A stretch of 64,000 bases of DNA from Apricaphanius iberus (GCA_028564705.1 JAPXFQ010000494.1:1736001-1800000), one strand, 5' to 3'; positions 1-12,616 are shown, numbered from the stretch's first letter. Translations and numbers: made by a program. Notes: generated by a model from the letters alone, not told the origin.

Positions 1-1364
1 GATTCATGAAGGTTCTATGACAAATTATTTTTGGTAAAAGATTATGTAGGTTGATTTAATGATGAATGAAATGTTAATTTGTGAGGGTGATGCTTATATG
101 GACAATCACTTAACAATGTTTCTGTTTTTATACGGTATTTTCTTATGGCTAGGGTATAAATATTAACAATCTTTTCTTTGTTTTTGTTTTTTGAATTTTT
201 CTAAACAGTATTCCTTTAAAATGTGCTTTTTTTTCTCAGCTACGTTCGGTTTATTTTCAAAGTTTATCAACTCTCACTTTCAAATAAAAAAGTCTGGAGG
301 ATTTTTGTTGTTCATTTAGAACATGTGTCATTTGGTTGATGAATAAACTTTTATATAGCCATGGTAAAAAGAAAGTGCATCTTTTATTAAATAATTTCCC
401 TTCTGAAGTATCAAACTAAGCAGTTTTTCTATAACTATGTTTTTCACAGATTCCTTATAAAATGTTATTGCTTCATGGCCCAGTTTGGGTGAAACTTCAG
501 CTTTGGGACAGAAGACCTTCTACTGGATTCTAAATTACGTTGATATGCAGATGAATTTGTGGTTGACTCAAACACTTAAATGTGCCTAGGTTCTGTGGCT
601 GCAAAACAAGCCCAAACCATCACCTCTGCACTACCGTGCAAGTGACATGTTTGTGCTGGTACACTGTGAGGGTTTTCCACTAAGCATGTCACTTTGCCTT
701 TGAGTCAAACATCTCCCTTTAGGTTTAATCTGTTCAAAGACATTGCTCCAGAAGTCTTGGGGTTTATTCAGATGTAAATTTGCAAAAGTAAGTTGTGCTG
801 CAATGTTCTTTCCATGAAGAAGAGCCTTTCTCCGAGGAAACCTTCCAAACTACTCACACTTCAGCGATATTTTCCTTATTTTACAGTCACAAATTTGAAC
901 ATTTAACATGATAACTATGACCTTAAAGCATTTAAGCAATATATGCTCTAACCTTTGGGTGAATTTGCTGAGATGTCCACTCCCGATAATGTAGAGAATC
1001 TACCCAAAATGTTTTCAATCCATGAATAATCTCACTGTGAGTGATGGATTTTAGGGAAACAGTATTTTAGCTCTTCTTGGATTGGAGGGTATCTGCGTCT
1101 GCTTCTCTATACATTACCGATACTTTTACTTATTGAGATTGTGTAAAAGGTTGTATATGGAACATTTTCATTAAAAGCTATATTTAAAAAAAACACATCC
1201 ACAGGGCTTTTAGAGGGGTGCTGAATGAAAGTACATTTCCTAAAATATTCATATTTCAATTAAAATATATTAAAATAAAATTTTAATCGGACATGACAAT
1301 TACGTTATGTTTTCATCGACCAGCCAGTAGCTGCTGCGGGTTGACAGATACGGTCTATATGATT
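1..1364. other. AT-rich intergenic DNA
   Basis: No exon or recognisable repeat could be supported. The sequence is AT-rich with short homopolymer runs and only very short open frames on both strands. Confidence 0.5.
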
Positions 1365-2838
1365 CAATTCAATTCAGTTTATTTATATAGCGCCATTTCA
1401 CAACAGATGTCATCTCAAGGCACTTTACAAAAAGAGTTATTACAATACAATGTTTAGTGTAGAAATTACAGAACCACAGAAGATTGCGTCGTGGAATTCT
1501 CAGCAATCCCTCATACTGAGCAAGCATGCAGCGACAGTGGGAAGGAAAAACTCCCTTTTAACAGGAAGAAACCTCCGGCAGAACCAGGCTCAGCACAAGC
1601 GGTTATCTGCCGCGACCGTCTGTGGCTTGGAGAATACATAACAGAGACACAGAAAGAGCAATAGAACTGATGCAGAAGTTTGTTGCAGGACGTGGAGAAT
1701 TTTCCGTCACTGCAATGCCATCTTAGTCAGGGTCGTCAAGCAGGGCTAATCCGGAGCACCTACTATAATAGAAAACAGGTTAGTGCTTGAATTGACAGCA
1801 CATCATGCAGTTGGGGAGAAGTAGGAGAGAAAGTAGGAACAGACCCTAATAATGTCCTCCAACAGCCTAGCCTAAAGCAGCATAGCTACTAACATTAACC
1901 TGTCTCCTAGCTACTAGGAGACCTGGCTACCAACACTCTGTCTGAGTCCTCCTGACCCGTGGACGGTGTAGGGCCGGTAACGGCCCCCGTCATGCCGGGG
2001 TCTTCTCGGAGTCGGGTTGTTTGAGAATGCAGCCCAAAGTGGGTGGTAAACTCCATCTAAGGCTAAATACCGGCACGAGACCGATAGTCGACAACTATCT
2101 TAAGGAAAAATAGACAGAACTGAGAGGACAGAGTTGAAGAGGGCGAGAAACGTTTAAGAGATAAACGGGTGGGGTCCGCACAGTCTGCCCGGGGGATTCA
2201 ACCCGGCAGGTAATGGGCGGCCGCACTGTGCGGGAGGATCCCCTTGAGGGACCTCTCTCCGGCGCTGCTGGCCCCTGTGGGGCACATTTCTTCCGCGGCG
2301 GTAAGCCGCGACCGGCTCCGGATCTTTACCTGGCTTACATTAATCTATCTCTACCTAGCTACTCTACCTCTTCCTATCTCTTCCTAACTTTTGACACTCT
2401 GCCTGACTACTAACATTAACCTGTCTCTTCCTATCTACCTGTCTGACCTGACTCTAACTACCTATAAACATATCTCTAACTGTAAGCTTTGTCAAAGAGG
2501 AAAGTTTTTAGCCTAGTTTTAAAGATAGACAAATTGTCTGCTTCACGAACCAACCCTGGGAGCCGGTTCCATAGGAGGGGAGCCTGATAGCTGAAAGATC
2601 TGCCACCCATTCTACTTTTAGAAATCCTAGGAACTACCAGTAAACCTGCAGTCTGAGAGCGAAGGTCTCTGTTAGGAACATATGGAACAATCAGGTCTCT
2701 TATGTATGATGGAGCTAGATTATTAAGGGCTTTATATGTCAGAAGGAGGATCTTGAATTCTATTCTAGATTTTACTGGGAGCCAGTGAAGAGAAGCTAAA
2801 ACAGGGGAAATGTGATCTCTTCTTTTAATATTCATCAT
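1365..2838 (-). mobile_element. L2-type LINE, 3' part
   Basis: The coding end of a non-LTR retrotransposon reads on the minus strand (2838 to 2476), followed by about 1.1 kb that I take as its 3' untranslated tail. On the minus strand the tail ends in GCGCTATATAAATAAA followed by repeated TTGAA units at 1365-1400, the usual 3' terminus of a common teleost LINE family. The 5' part, with the endonuclease and most of the reverse transcriptase, is missing, as expected from 5'-truncated insertion. The L2/CR1 clade is assigned from the C-terminal protein motif only. Confidence 0.7.
2476..2838 (-). pseudogene. LINE reverse transcriptase, C-terminal remnant
   Basis: An open frame of 120 codons contains the phrase LASLHWLPVKSRIEFKILLL, then LAPSY, LRSQ, a GRSFSYQAPLLWNRLP segment and the closing FKTRLKTFLF. 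These are hallmarks of the region downstream of the polymerase core in fish L2/CR1-like LINEs. The frame has no stop until its natural end at 2476, so it is well preserved, but the catalytic polymerase motifs lie upstream and are absent here. A related closing motif, SRLKTHLF, occurs on the + strand near 19,590. Confidence 0.75.
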
Positions 2839-3486
2839 GATCCAACTATATGGTCAGCTCAGCTCGGCTGGTACTAGGAAAAATGGTGGAGTCAGCAAGT
2901 CCAGCAGCTGCTTCAGAGCCCCTGAGATATTATCTGTCTCAGGAGAGGAGTGACCGCAGAAGAACCGAAACTTGCAGAAAGAGTAGTTTTAGGTGAACCC
3001 TACACTAGATTGACCCACCTAAAAAATTTCTACAGCATCAAACACACACACAAACTGCAACTTTTTTCCTTGATCGACGAGCTAGCTCATATGCTAACTT
3101 TGCTAATGTTAGCTGTCAGTTAAACTCCTTTAAAATACATTCGTCACTGGACAAAGTTCAGGTTGGTCACTGGGCGTATCGGCAGCGAATCAGGCAACCA
3201 AACAGCTGGAATGATGGTTTTATTGTTGTAACTACAACCTTGATAAACTAGATGTTGCTATCATGCTCCAAATACCACCTTTAATACACACTCCCAACTA
3301 GTAAACTCTAGCTTTTATGGAGACAATCACTCTTGCTGAGTCAGGAATTAATTATGTGCATCTTTTAGTAAAACCTAACTACTTTTCTACTCAAATCCTG
3401 TTGAAGCAGAAAGGATGTACTTTGTTTTTCACACAGACTCCTATTTAATTTTATTATGATGAATAATAAAGACAGTCAGGAATTGT
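2839..3486. other. Intergenic DNA
   Basis: No gene is visible. The sequence joining the LINE relic to the element starting at 3487 is unremarkable, although its first part could be further decayed LINE sequence. Confidence 0.4.
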
Positions 3487-4088
3487 AGGGTTGCCAACCA
3501 TTCCATAAAATATGGAATCGTCCCGTATTTGACTTATTAGATGTGGCGTCCCGTTTTGAACTAATAAGGGACGCTATTTGTGTCGTATTTTCATAAATGT
3601 CTATTATGTTTGCAATTTTATTTTTGTTGGATTAATTGTATATAATTTTGTTGTTTTTAAAACCAGTAGGCTTAGGCATAGTCTATTAGTCAATCAATAT
3701 AAATGACAACTTAACGAACAAATCATGATAACTTATTGTTACGCTAATAAATAGATTAAAATGAAACATGTTTGGATAGGTTTCTGGCTGTTTTAATTTT
3801 ATATTTTAGAGAAATTGTCAATACATTTTAAGTGAATATTGCATTACATTTCTTAGTGTGGTTTGATTGTTGTTCAGTCAAGCCATGCAAACAAATTTAA
3901 TTAACTATTTGTCATCCCACTCCTACATTTGTATTTAAATGAGTATATAAAAAGTTAAAAGGTGTTTAGGGTTCATCTGCAATATTCCCATACAGTCACT
4001 TTAGAAAAAAATATTGAAAATACATTGTTAGAAGCTCAACAAACAGACCTGTTGTTCGCAACATCGTCATTTGTTACTGCAACTTATT

Positions 4089-4290
4089 AAGGCAAGGCAA
4101 TTTTATTTGTATAGCACACTATCAACACAAGGCAATTCAAGGTGCTTTACATGATTAAAATTAGAACACAGAAAAGAGAGCATAAATTACTTTGAAAATT
4201 AAAATACAAGAAAGCATTTACAATAAAACATTAATCAAGACAATAATTTGTATGAAAATTAAAAACAGAAAAGGAAAAAGCAATACTAGG
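4089..4290 (-). repeat. Retroposon-like repeat, family B, copy 1
   Basis: The segment starts AAGGCAAGGCAATTTTATTT and continues GTATAGCACACTATCAACACAAGGCA. It closely matches 8900-9337. Read on the minus strand it ends in a simple TTGCCTTGCC tail, as a LINE- or SINE-type retroposon would. The inner boundary is approximate. Confidence 0.6.
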
Positions 4291-4592
4291 ATCAGTTACA
4301 CACGTTAACACAAGTTGTAAATACTTTATTTCCTTTTTTATGTGGATGCATTACATTGCAGCTTTTTGTAGCCTAACTTACAGAAATGATGCATTAATGT
4401 GTTTGTTGTGAATAAAACATTTCAAGCTAATGTATGAGCATTCTGGATGATCCAATCACTAAAAGAACCACACTTGCCCGCGAGTTGTACGACTCGAGCC
4501 GTAGTGAATAACGCCCTGTGTCTGTAGCAGGTATCGGGCCGGTACAATCACCACTAACAGTTTATATTTATTTCTGGGGATGGTGTGAGGGT

Positions 4593-4663
4593 CTGAAATA
4601 TAAATAAAAGAGACGGAGAAGTCTGAATGGTTTGGTCTTTGTTGTCAGCTGCTCCTGAATGAC
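4593..4663 (+). repeat. 71-bp exact direct repeat, copy 1
   Basis: The segment running from CTGAAATATAAATAAAAGAG to the closing CTGCTCCTGAATGAC is identical base for base to 5188-5258. The flanks on both sides differ between the copies, so the match ends sharply. Confidence 0.9.
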
Positions 4664-5187
4664 TTTAATTATTGATTCACAATATAATTTTACCATGGTA
4701 CATTTCTGGATACCTTTACATTTACTTCAACTCATTTTCTATTACAGTTTATGCCTACTTTCCAAGAGCTCACTTGGTTACCAATGTAATCAAAGAAATA
4801 CAATGATATAGAATCTACTTATTCTCTAGTAGAACTGTTGTAAAACATACATTCATTTCTGGTATACAGCATTAGACCTCACTTTCTTTTAAATACAAAC
4901 CAAATCTACTTTGCCGAACAACTGTAACAATAAAGTACTACTTAAACATGTACAATATGGTTGTGAACCAACACAAAAATATCAGTAAACCATACAAGGT
5001 CTAAAGGCTACCGTTAGCTTGCTAAGCTACATGCTAGCGGATTTTAGCGCAAGGTGCTAATTGTAATACAAGCCGTTTTTAACCGATAAAACGATAATTT
5101 AGCACATACTATCAAATGCTATTGCATGTATGACCTCAGGTACACCTCATTTGGGTGGATTTTATGCTTTGGGTGCACTATACAAAC

Positions 5188-5258
5188 CTGAAATATAAAT
5201 AAAAGAGACGGAGAAGTCTGAATGGTTTGGTCTTTGTTGTCAGCTGCTCCTGAATGAC
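5188..5258 (+). repeat. 71-bp exact direct repeat, copy 2
   Basis: This is identical to 4593-4663, in the same orientation, with about 595 bp from start to start. It could mark short terminal repeats of a small retroelement (it contains the TATAAATAAA motif) or a local duplication. Confidence 0.9.
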
Positions 5259-5459
5259 AGGAAACAGAAAACCGAATACCAGTAGCCGTCTCGCGTCACA
5301 CTGCCATCTCGTGGAGAAAGTCGGTATTACACTCTTCACATCCACTCTATTTCAAGTTTTACTCCACTAAAATACAAAATATTACAAACAAAAACTATGT
5401 GACCACACTTAGTGGGTGTCACATGTCCCTTATTTTAATTCATGAAAGTTGGCAACCCT

Positions 5460-8179
5460 TGTTGTGTGTATCTATACAATCATATTCAATAAATATGAAT
5501 AAATATGAAGTCTGATTAGATTAAAAGTACATTATGATATAAAGCATATTTTTCATTAAGCTGCCATGTCTACAAACAACCAGAAATATTATTATAAATA
5601 TTTTTATTTTTTTACTACAATTGTATGACATGCAATTTTCATTCAATCCTCTGGTATTGGTGCCTCTTTAGTGTCAATACAGAAGCATTAGACAACCACA
5701 AGAGGGCAGTAGAGGTATATAGCTGGATGTAAGCTGAGTGTAAATGAAACTTCATTGCCATCACAGAATTAAGTCAACTGGGAAAGAGCTCGCTTGCCAG
5801 AAGAATATTACAAATCTGTATTATTGCCAAGGTGATGAAGAAAGACAACACAGGAGCAGTCATGAGGAGCGGCCAATATCTCATTTCTGTCTTCTTGTTA
5901 CACATCATCCAACGCTCTCATTGGACACTGCAATATGGTAAAAAGGTGACCTTGCTTAAAACTCTCTCCTGTTAGCTCCTGCTCTGCAATCAGACGTTAA
6001 AATGACATCTTTATGGGAAATAAGTCTGCTGCAGTGTGAAAACACTTTAGCCTGAGACTTGGGCTGAATATTAACTGAGGAAATGAAATAACAGAGGATG
6101 GAATGGAGAGCAGACAGAAGTGAAAGATACTGCTTGGGAAGTGGAAAAAAAAACTGCATTTGAAATGTAAACATGCACCTTGGTAATGATGTGGCTTCAC
6201 AGAAAGACGAGTAAAAGAAACACAGTCCCCTGTTTCTAGGAAAAGAAAGCCCACAGTTAACACTTCACCTGCCAAAGACGTTTCACTCTGTTTAAAAGAT
6301 GAACCATGATATCTATCTAATTAATTGGTTCTCTTCTTTGTATTCTCCCTTTGGGTTCACAGCAACACCAGACCAGACAGCAACCCATTAATCTTTGTCT
6401 GTTTCCAACAAGGCAGTTGGACAGAAAGGGCAGACATGACTCTGGTGAATTTGTCTCCTCTCACTCTCCTCTACACTCATGGATGAATTACACTTCCTGC
6501 GCGACATGCAGAGCGTCACTGACCACAGCCTCCACCCAAATCACAAAAGGCACAGCTGGCACAGAGACAGAGGACAGAAGGTATTTGAGTAAACACAGGG
6601 TGGCAGCTTTCGAAAATGTGAATCAACCTCTATAATGTCCATTGCAGAAGCTTAAGGTTAAAGTACTGTGGAGCTTTTGTCCTCATTACAGTGATGGCCA
6701 GAGAACAGACAGAGTTAATTACAGTTGCCTCACAAACAAGGAAGCCAAGGAGAGTTACGTTAAATCAAGGATTCTGTGCTTCTCCAGGATTTTACATATT
6801 CAAAGGGGAGTTTACATATAAAGCCGAGTTAAAGCATTTATCCTTAACAGAGGAAGAAAATACAAGCAATAAAGTTGTTGTAAAAACTTTTTTTTAAACA
6901 TTAAGGGCCCGATTTATAAACTGTTGGGCTTGTTAAAACCATCGCAAACCATACAGCGTCGCAAAAAAAAAGGCTGTAGCTGATTTTTAAACATGCCGCA
7001 GACAGCATTGCGCTAAACACGAAGCAAGATGCACGCAAGTCATTTGGTGTTAATTAATGACAAACAAAAAATGTCATTCACACACAATATAACCTAATTG
7101 TAATTAACACTAATGACCATAAACCCCACAGTTATGTAGATACTTCCCTTTTTCCCCCCCAAAGGTGCATCACAATAGCCTAATGTAGCCATGCTCGATT
7201 CTAATCAGAATGTGAGTCTGATACTGCTCCATTGGGCTGTGATTATGGGGAGTGTTTTAACCGAACCAGGAAAAAAATGCCTCTGCACTCAATTGGATAG
7301 ACCTATAACCAATCAGAGCAACGGAATTGTGAAGTTGCTCTGCAGAGCAACAGACGTTATCTGTTCCTCTTTTAAAATTCCTCTTTTAAAATTAATGCGC
7401 TGTCGATATCTTCTAGAACAGATTCGATAGCAGAGTCTACACATCTCAGTCAGCCATTGTTGTTGTAAACAAATTCACAAATGTTCGGGCATAATTGCTC
7501 CTCAACAGAGGAATGCCAGACCGAACTTCCAGACCTTGTTGTGGGCGGGACTAAGTTCGGCTGGAACCCAGGCTAAGTTTGACCTGTTACATTTTTCTTT
7601 AAGAGTAGGACAATAAAAACACAAGGTCCATACTTGAAAGCGAATCGAATGAAAGTAATATAAATTAAGCCTGTATGTTCTGCCAATTAAAATTTCTTAA
7701 TTGGTTAAGTCATGTGTTTCCAATATTAAATGTGCTAAAGCTTAACAGAATATCATCTTTTATTGTGGCAGGTGCAGCAAATGAGATCAGGGAAAGTAGA
7801 GGAAGTTTGAACATGAAAACAGTCTACTTGGGGAGTGATGACAGTGGTAGCAGCTCAAAATATAGATTCTGATATTGTTAATGCATGTGTTGTAAAGAAA
7901 AATATAGATTTGAACACATGCTGAAACAACTCCACCTAGTGAAGCAGTTAACCCTTATTTATACTGAGTTGGACATTTTATAGAAAATAATATTCTAAAT
8001 AACAAGGCTTTACAGAACAGTGTGCTGCTGTAGTTTTACAATTTAAGGTTATAAGTACATTACTTTAATTAAGGATGCAATGATACCACTTTTCTCAAAA
8101 CGATACACCGATACTTGGATCTGAGTACTTGCCGATACAGAGTAGGCTTACCAATGCCGATACTTCTAACACACAAAAA
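5460..8179. other. Intergenic DNA with decayed repeats
   Basis: No gene is supported; the open frames are under 100 codons and not recognisable. The stretch near 7140-7560 reads like an old interspersed element. The segment 8066-8155 (GATGCAATGATACC and following repeated CGATAC-type motifs) resembles the end of a small inverted-repeat element of a common fish type. Neither could be bounded. Confidence 0.4.
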
Positions 8180-8374
8180 AAATGCAACAAATTAGAATAC
8201 AGGTTTTATTTACTTTACGTGACTTTACAGGACTTCAGAAACAAAATTGTAGACCTGCACCAGGCTGGGAAATCTGAATCTGCGATAGGTAAGCAGCTTG
8301 GTGTGAAGAAATCAGCTGTGGGAGCAATTATTAGGAAATGGAAGACCTACAAGACCACTAACAATTTCCCATGA
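8129..8374 (+). pseudogene. Tc1 transposase, DNA-binding domain remnant
   Basis: This 81-codon frame contains a recognisable paired-like helix-turn-helix (residues about 35-75; motifs [20 protein letters not shown] and IRKWKTYK). The first 30 or so residues are likely non-coding sequence read through. The rest of the transposase continues in other frames downstream, so the gene is broken. Confidence 0.7.
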
Positions 8375-8413
8375 TCAGAATCTCCACGCAAGATCAAATT
8401 CCATGGGGTCAAT

Positions 8414-8794
8414 ATGATCACAAAAACAGTGAGCAAAAATCCCAGAACCACACGGGGAGAGAGAACTGGGACTACAGTAAGAAAGTTTACAATCAGTAAT
8501 ACACTATGCCGTCAGAGACTCAAATCCTGCAGTGCCAGACATATAACCCCCTGCTTAAGCCAGTACAAGTCCAGGCCTGCCTGGACTTGTACTGGCAGTT
8601 TACTAAAGAGCATTTGGATGATCCGGAAGAGGATTGGCATATGGTCAGATGAAACCAAAATATACATTTTTGTTTTGTTTGGAGAAGAAAGAATGCTAAA
8701 TTTCATCCAAAGAACATCATACCAACTGTGGAGCATACGGATGGAAATATCATGCTTTGGGACTGTGTTTCTGCAAAGGGACCAGGACGACTGA
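8414..8794 (+). pseudogene. Tc1 transposase, catalytic region remnant
   Basis: A 126-codon frame contains TTVRKFTISNTL, then LKSIWM, and IGIWSDETKIYIF with the first and second acidic region of the DDE domain, then ISCFGTVF in place of the usual IMLWG-type strand. Spacing fits a Tc1 transposase, but the frame is shifted relative to the DNA-binding remnant upstream and the last acidic region lies beyond the inserted retroposon. Confidence 0.65.
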
Positions 8795-8899
8795 TCTATG
8801 TAGAGGAAAGATTGAATGGAGCCATGTAACGTGACATTTTGTGTGAAAACCCCCGTCCATCAGCAAGGGCATTAAGATAAAACATTGCTGGGCCTTTCA

Positions 8900-9337
8900 A
8901 GGCAAGGCAATTTTATTTGTACAGCACACTTTCAACACAAGGCAATTCAAGGTGCTTTGCATGATTCAGGGGTAAATAAGCCAAACATAGCATTTGATTA
9001 AAAAGAACAAGTCTTTAGTATACACACAAAAAAAAGAAAACTTGCAGGGTGAACATAATATCATGTAAATCATTTCCACCTCACTGATTTGGTTTGATTT
9101 AGCAATAAAGAATTTTGTTGAGTGAACTAAATGTAAACATGTTCAACTTAATACAAAGTCTTGCAAAGGTCCTTCAGAAGCAATCCACAAAAGAAAAGCA
9201 ATCCGATCATAACTTCAGACGCTGGGCACATAAACTAATTAATACGAAAACTTAACACACAATCTAAAAGGGAATAATTAGGGCGAAAATAAGGCAAAAA
9301 TCAGAAAGATCAGAAGAGCTCGGAGAGAACTGCTTCT
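8900..9337 (-). mobile_element. Retroposon family B, copy 2, inserted in Tc1
   Basis: The segment begins AGGCAAGGCAATTTTATTTG and matches 4089-4290. The 7-bp CCTTTCA precedes it (8893-8899) and recurs right after it (9338-9344), a target-site duplication. Removing the insert restores continuous Tc1 sequence (GGCCTTTCA joined to GCATGACAATG). The insertion is therefore younger than the Tc1 copy. The element is read on the minus strand with its tail at 8900. Confidence 0.75.
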
Positions 9338-9754
9338 CCTTTCAGCATGACAATGATCCCAAACACGCCGCCCGGGTAACAAAGGAGTGGCTTCATAAGA
9401 AGCATTTTAACCCTGTAGATAGATCTTTGAAGGGAGTTGAAATCCTGTGTAGCCCAGCAATAGCCCCAAAACATCACTGCTCTAAAAAGTGATCTGCAAT
9501 GAGGAATGGGCCAAAAAAAACTGCAACAGTGTGTGAAAACTTTGTGAAGACTTAGAGAAACTGTTTGACCTTTGTCCTTGCCAACAAAGTATTGAGATTA
9601 ACTTTTGTTATAGAACAAATGCCTGTTTTTCCTTCTAATTTTGTCTCTCATAATTGAGCTATACCGATTATGAAAAACTACAGGCCTTTCGCATCTTTTT
9701 AAGTGGGAGAACTTGCATAAATTGCAGCTGACTAAATACTGTTTTGCCCCACTG

Positions 9755-12098
9755 TATGTGTAGAAAACATAAGCTGCTGTATAGAGCAATACTGGAGTGA
9801 GAAAAAGGAGCAGTAAGGTTGTACAAATGTGAATATTTATAGTTTTCACATGTCCTTTGTGTGCTTTTTTTTGCCCAACTATATTAATTTATTTATTTAA
9901 AATAGTTAAAGTTTTTAAACATAACTAATTCTAAGAATGTAATTACTAATTACTTGCAGAAACTCTTTTTACCTTTCTCACCAAAATGAATGCATAAATA
10001 AATAAAAACTACTGTTGCTCTTATTTTTACTAGCATATTGTATACTGTCTTTAATTTTATCTAAAATTTCCTTTTCAGTTGTGCATTAGACTTTCAATAT
10101 GAGGCTAATTTGACATTTATGTTAATTGCTCTCTCTTTCCAAGTCAGTTTCATGCAGGATACAAGTGTAATTGGATTAAAAGATAGCAGAAGAAAAGACA
10201 AATGTTTTAAATCTGTAGATGACATTCATGGTGAAATTATTTCTGGCTAGGAAGTAGACCAAAGTTTCCAACAGCAATGTTTAATAATATTGCAGCGTCA
10301 TGTTGGATTAACGCTGCGCAGCTTAAAGTTTTATAATCCAGTTCCTGTGGAGGCCCCTGCTCTCCTGAGCTAGAATATAAATATGATAATACCATTTGAT
10401 TTTTAAACTATATAGGGAAAGTAGGACAGACATTGTAATATTTTGAGGTAAATTAATGCAGAAATGCTAGTTATAGCTACTAGATTTCCAACTCAAATTC
10501 CCATGTCTTCAATATATTTTTATGATTTTTTTACAATAAGTAAAAAAAAAAACTAAATCATGCTGCAGCAGCATTTACAAACCAGGTGGAACACTGGGAT
10601 TTTTACATAATAAAAATCAGTCCAAAGTTATAATGTCATTCATTTATTTCTTTTTTAACAAATACAATCAATACTAAACTTAAAAGTAGCAGGCTAGGCA
10701 CATTTCCTTTCAGGGGAAAGGAAAATGGTGGAAATACCAGGCATCAGATATACAATGAGAGCAAGAAAAAAAGGGCAGTTAAATACTGTAATATACATAA
10801 TCAGAGCAAATTTAATTTAATATGGGTGTGCATCTAATTTGTTAACATAATAATGATGATATAATCATCTCTGTCATTACAACACTGGAATATGATAAAG
10901 AGATTATAAATTAAATAAAAACTATTACCACTGCTACTACCAACACCAGGGGGCCTGTTCCAGAAAGCTTGGTTAACATACCTATGTGGTAAACTCTGGA
11001 TTCTTGGTTAATCAACCAAAAACCTGCTTAGCCAGAACACCCGATAAGGATCAGCTTAACCAACCTACTCCTGGTTAACCCTGAATACATAAAGAACCTC
11101 TCAATGGAAACTGAAGAGAAAAAAAAGGAAAGGATATTTGAAAGAAGAGGAGTTGGAAGTACTAATGAGGATTTCAAGCCAATCATTATTAAAAAAGAGC
11201 AATAAAGCTAAAGAAAGAATATCGGCGTGGCAAAATATAACATTATGTCTGACTTTAAAGTCCAAGTCACCTCCTAATCAACTTTTTTTTGCTGATGAGC
11301 TGTGTAAATGAGTGTCTAGTAGTACCGTCTACATATCTCTTCATTATTTTCATTTTTTAGTAAAGAAATATTAATTTTCTAATAAAAAAACATCAGTGGA
11401 GTACCCCCTACAGTTTAAAATGTTGCACTGCACTTGAATTTGAATAACAGAGCATTCTTAATGGCTCATCCTTATTGCAGATATCAGCCTTGAATATACT
11501 AACTCTCGACAATCTTCATTTTTATTTATTCATTTCATACACCGTATTCCCATTTGGGGTCCAGTGGTGCTGCAGGATATAATATATGATTTAAAATTTG
11601 TTCCTGTTGGATCATTATTCAAAATTGAGTTTCTTTTGCCACCAATTTACATTTGTTGAGGGCACAGTAATATTGTACATTGACTTAGACATACTGTATA
11701 TGACCTTTTCCTTTATTAGATGCAATCATTCTGGAGCCAAAATAACTCTTTCTCAAGTTAAAATGAAACACAAAAATTTTTCCCAACAAGGTAAGACTGA
11801 AATCAAATAATTACTGGAGAGATGGAGGCCTATTAAGTATTTTTGTGCAGTCTTCCTATCATGTAGCCAATCAAAAGAAGCCTGAGGTCCGTCTAACTGG
11901 GGGGGAGGGCACCACCATCTCCCCTCACCCAGCTCAGGAGTTGGTTCAGTACAGGCTGACCAGTCGTTGATGGCTTTTCTGGGGGCACTACATGTTCTTT
12001 TTTCCAGTGACTTTGTTAAATGGAAGTTTACAAGATATATTAAACTTACCTTTAAACTTGTCCGGTTATGAATAACATGGTCCAATTGAGAAGCTGGC
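9755..12098. other. Intergenic DNA
   Basis: No gene is supported. AT-rich sequence with a possible small inverted-repeat element at 10,948-11,090 (GGGGGCCTGTTCCAGAAAGC and repeated GGTTAA/TTAACC motifs), a type common in fish. A C/G run sits at 11,899-11,907. Confidence 0.4.
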
Positions 12099-12284
12099 TC
12101 AGCTCAGCGTCCAGCTCCGCAGCTTATGCCGGGCGCATCTGGTCACCTGGTATGTATCTGAGGTTAACAAGTCTTCTCCATCAGTGAAGCTCCTGCAGCT
12201 TTCAGCTCTTGTAGCCCAGTTTCTTTTTCCTCGCTTCTTCTGATAGCGTCTTCTTTGGTTTCTTTGGTGGATCTGCCATGGCAT
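12099..12284 (-). pseudogene. Possible transposon-borne ORF relic
   Basis: On the minus strand, one frame from about 12,280 reads MADPPKKPKKTLSEEARKKK and then hits stops. A lysine-rich start of this kind followed by a short basic domain is familiar from DNA-transposon accessory genes in fish, but I cannot name the family with certainty. A piece of an inverted-repeat element lies close by at 12,536-12,616. Treat as a decayed transposon coding fragment. Confidence 0.35.
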
Positions 12285-12535
12285 ATCATTAGGTAGTGCA
12301 TAGCATACTGCCGTAAAGTGAAACTCACTCAGTATATTCAGGGAAGCGGTCTATGGGTGGAAAGTTTGAGTGTGCGGTATTTATAAGGAGGACCCTCCCA
12401 AGTAGTGACACCTCCAAAAATAAACATCATAAAATGTGTTGTGTCACTAAAATGATTCAAAAACACATTTACGGTGTAAAAGTTTAAGATCGTGTATTTC
12501 AAAAACCGGCCTCTAATCCATCTGTCCTTGTGTGC

Positions 12536-12616
12536 GTGTTGTAGAGCCATGTCGTCGAAGGATAATGGCGCTGCGTGTTTCCACACCTACACTGATGGAG
12601 AAGTATAAATTAGGCT
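12536..12616 (+). repeat. Inverted-repeat element family C, end fragment
   Basis: The sequence GATAATGGCGCTGCGTGTTT then CCACACCTAC and GGAGAAGTATAAATTAGGCT matches the end of the copy at 42,890-42,964. Only this terminal part is clearly recognisable. Confidence 0.6.

Larger units (their letters stand above)
3487..5459. mobile_element. Element with inverted ends AGGGTTGCCAAC
   Basis: The left end AGGGTTGCCAAC (3487-3498) is matched by its exact reverse complement GTTGGCAACCCT (5448-5459). Just inside both ends are related motifs around AAGGGAC, giving a symmetric structure. No transposase-like frame lies between, so a non-autonomous DNA element is the best reading. The interior carries a second repeat (4089-4290) and two copies of a 71-bp segment, so it is composite. 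A clear target-site duplication was not found; the superfamily is unknown. Confidence 0.5.
8180..9754 (+). mobile_element. Tc1-like transposon relic
   Basis: The element is read on the + strand. The helix-turn-helix part of a Tc1 transposase is visible around 8230-8370 ([20 protein letters not shown]). The catalytic part follows as decayed fragments around 8420-8800, including a WSDETK motif. The block GCATGACAATGATCCCAAAC near 9345 encodes the later HDNDPK motif. The 3' end is intact and reads TTTTGCCCCACTG (9742-9754) followed by TA. The 5' terminal repeat is missing. Frameshifts and stops make the transposase inactive. A retroposon interrupts it at 8900-9337. The same subfamily occurs at 59,885. 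Confidence 0.85.
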
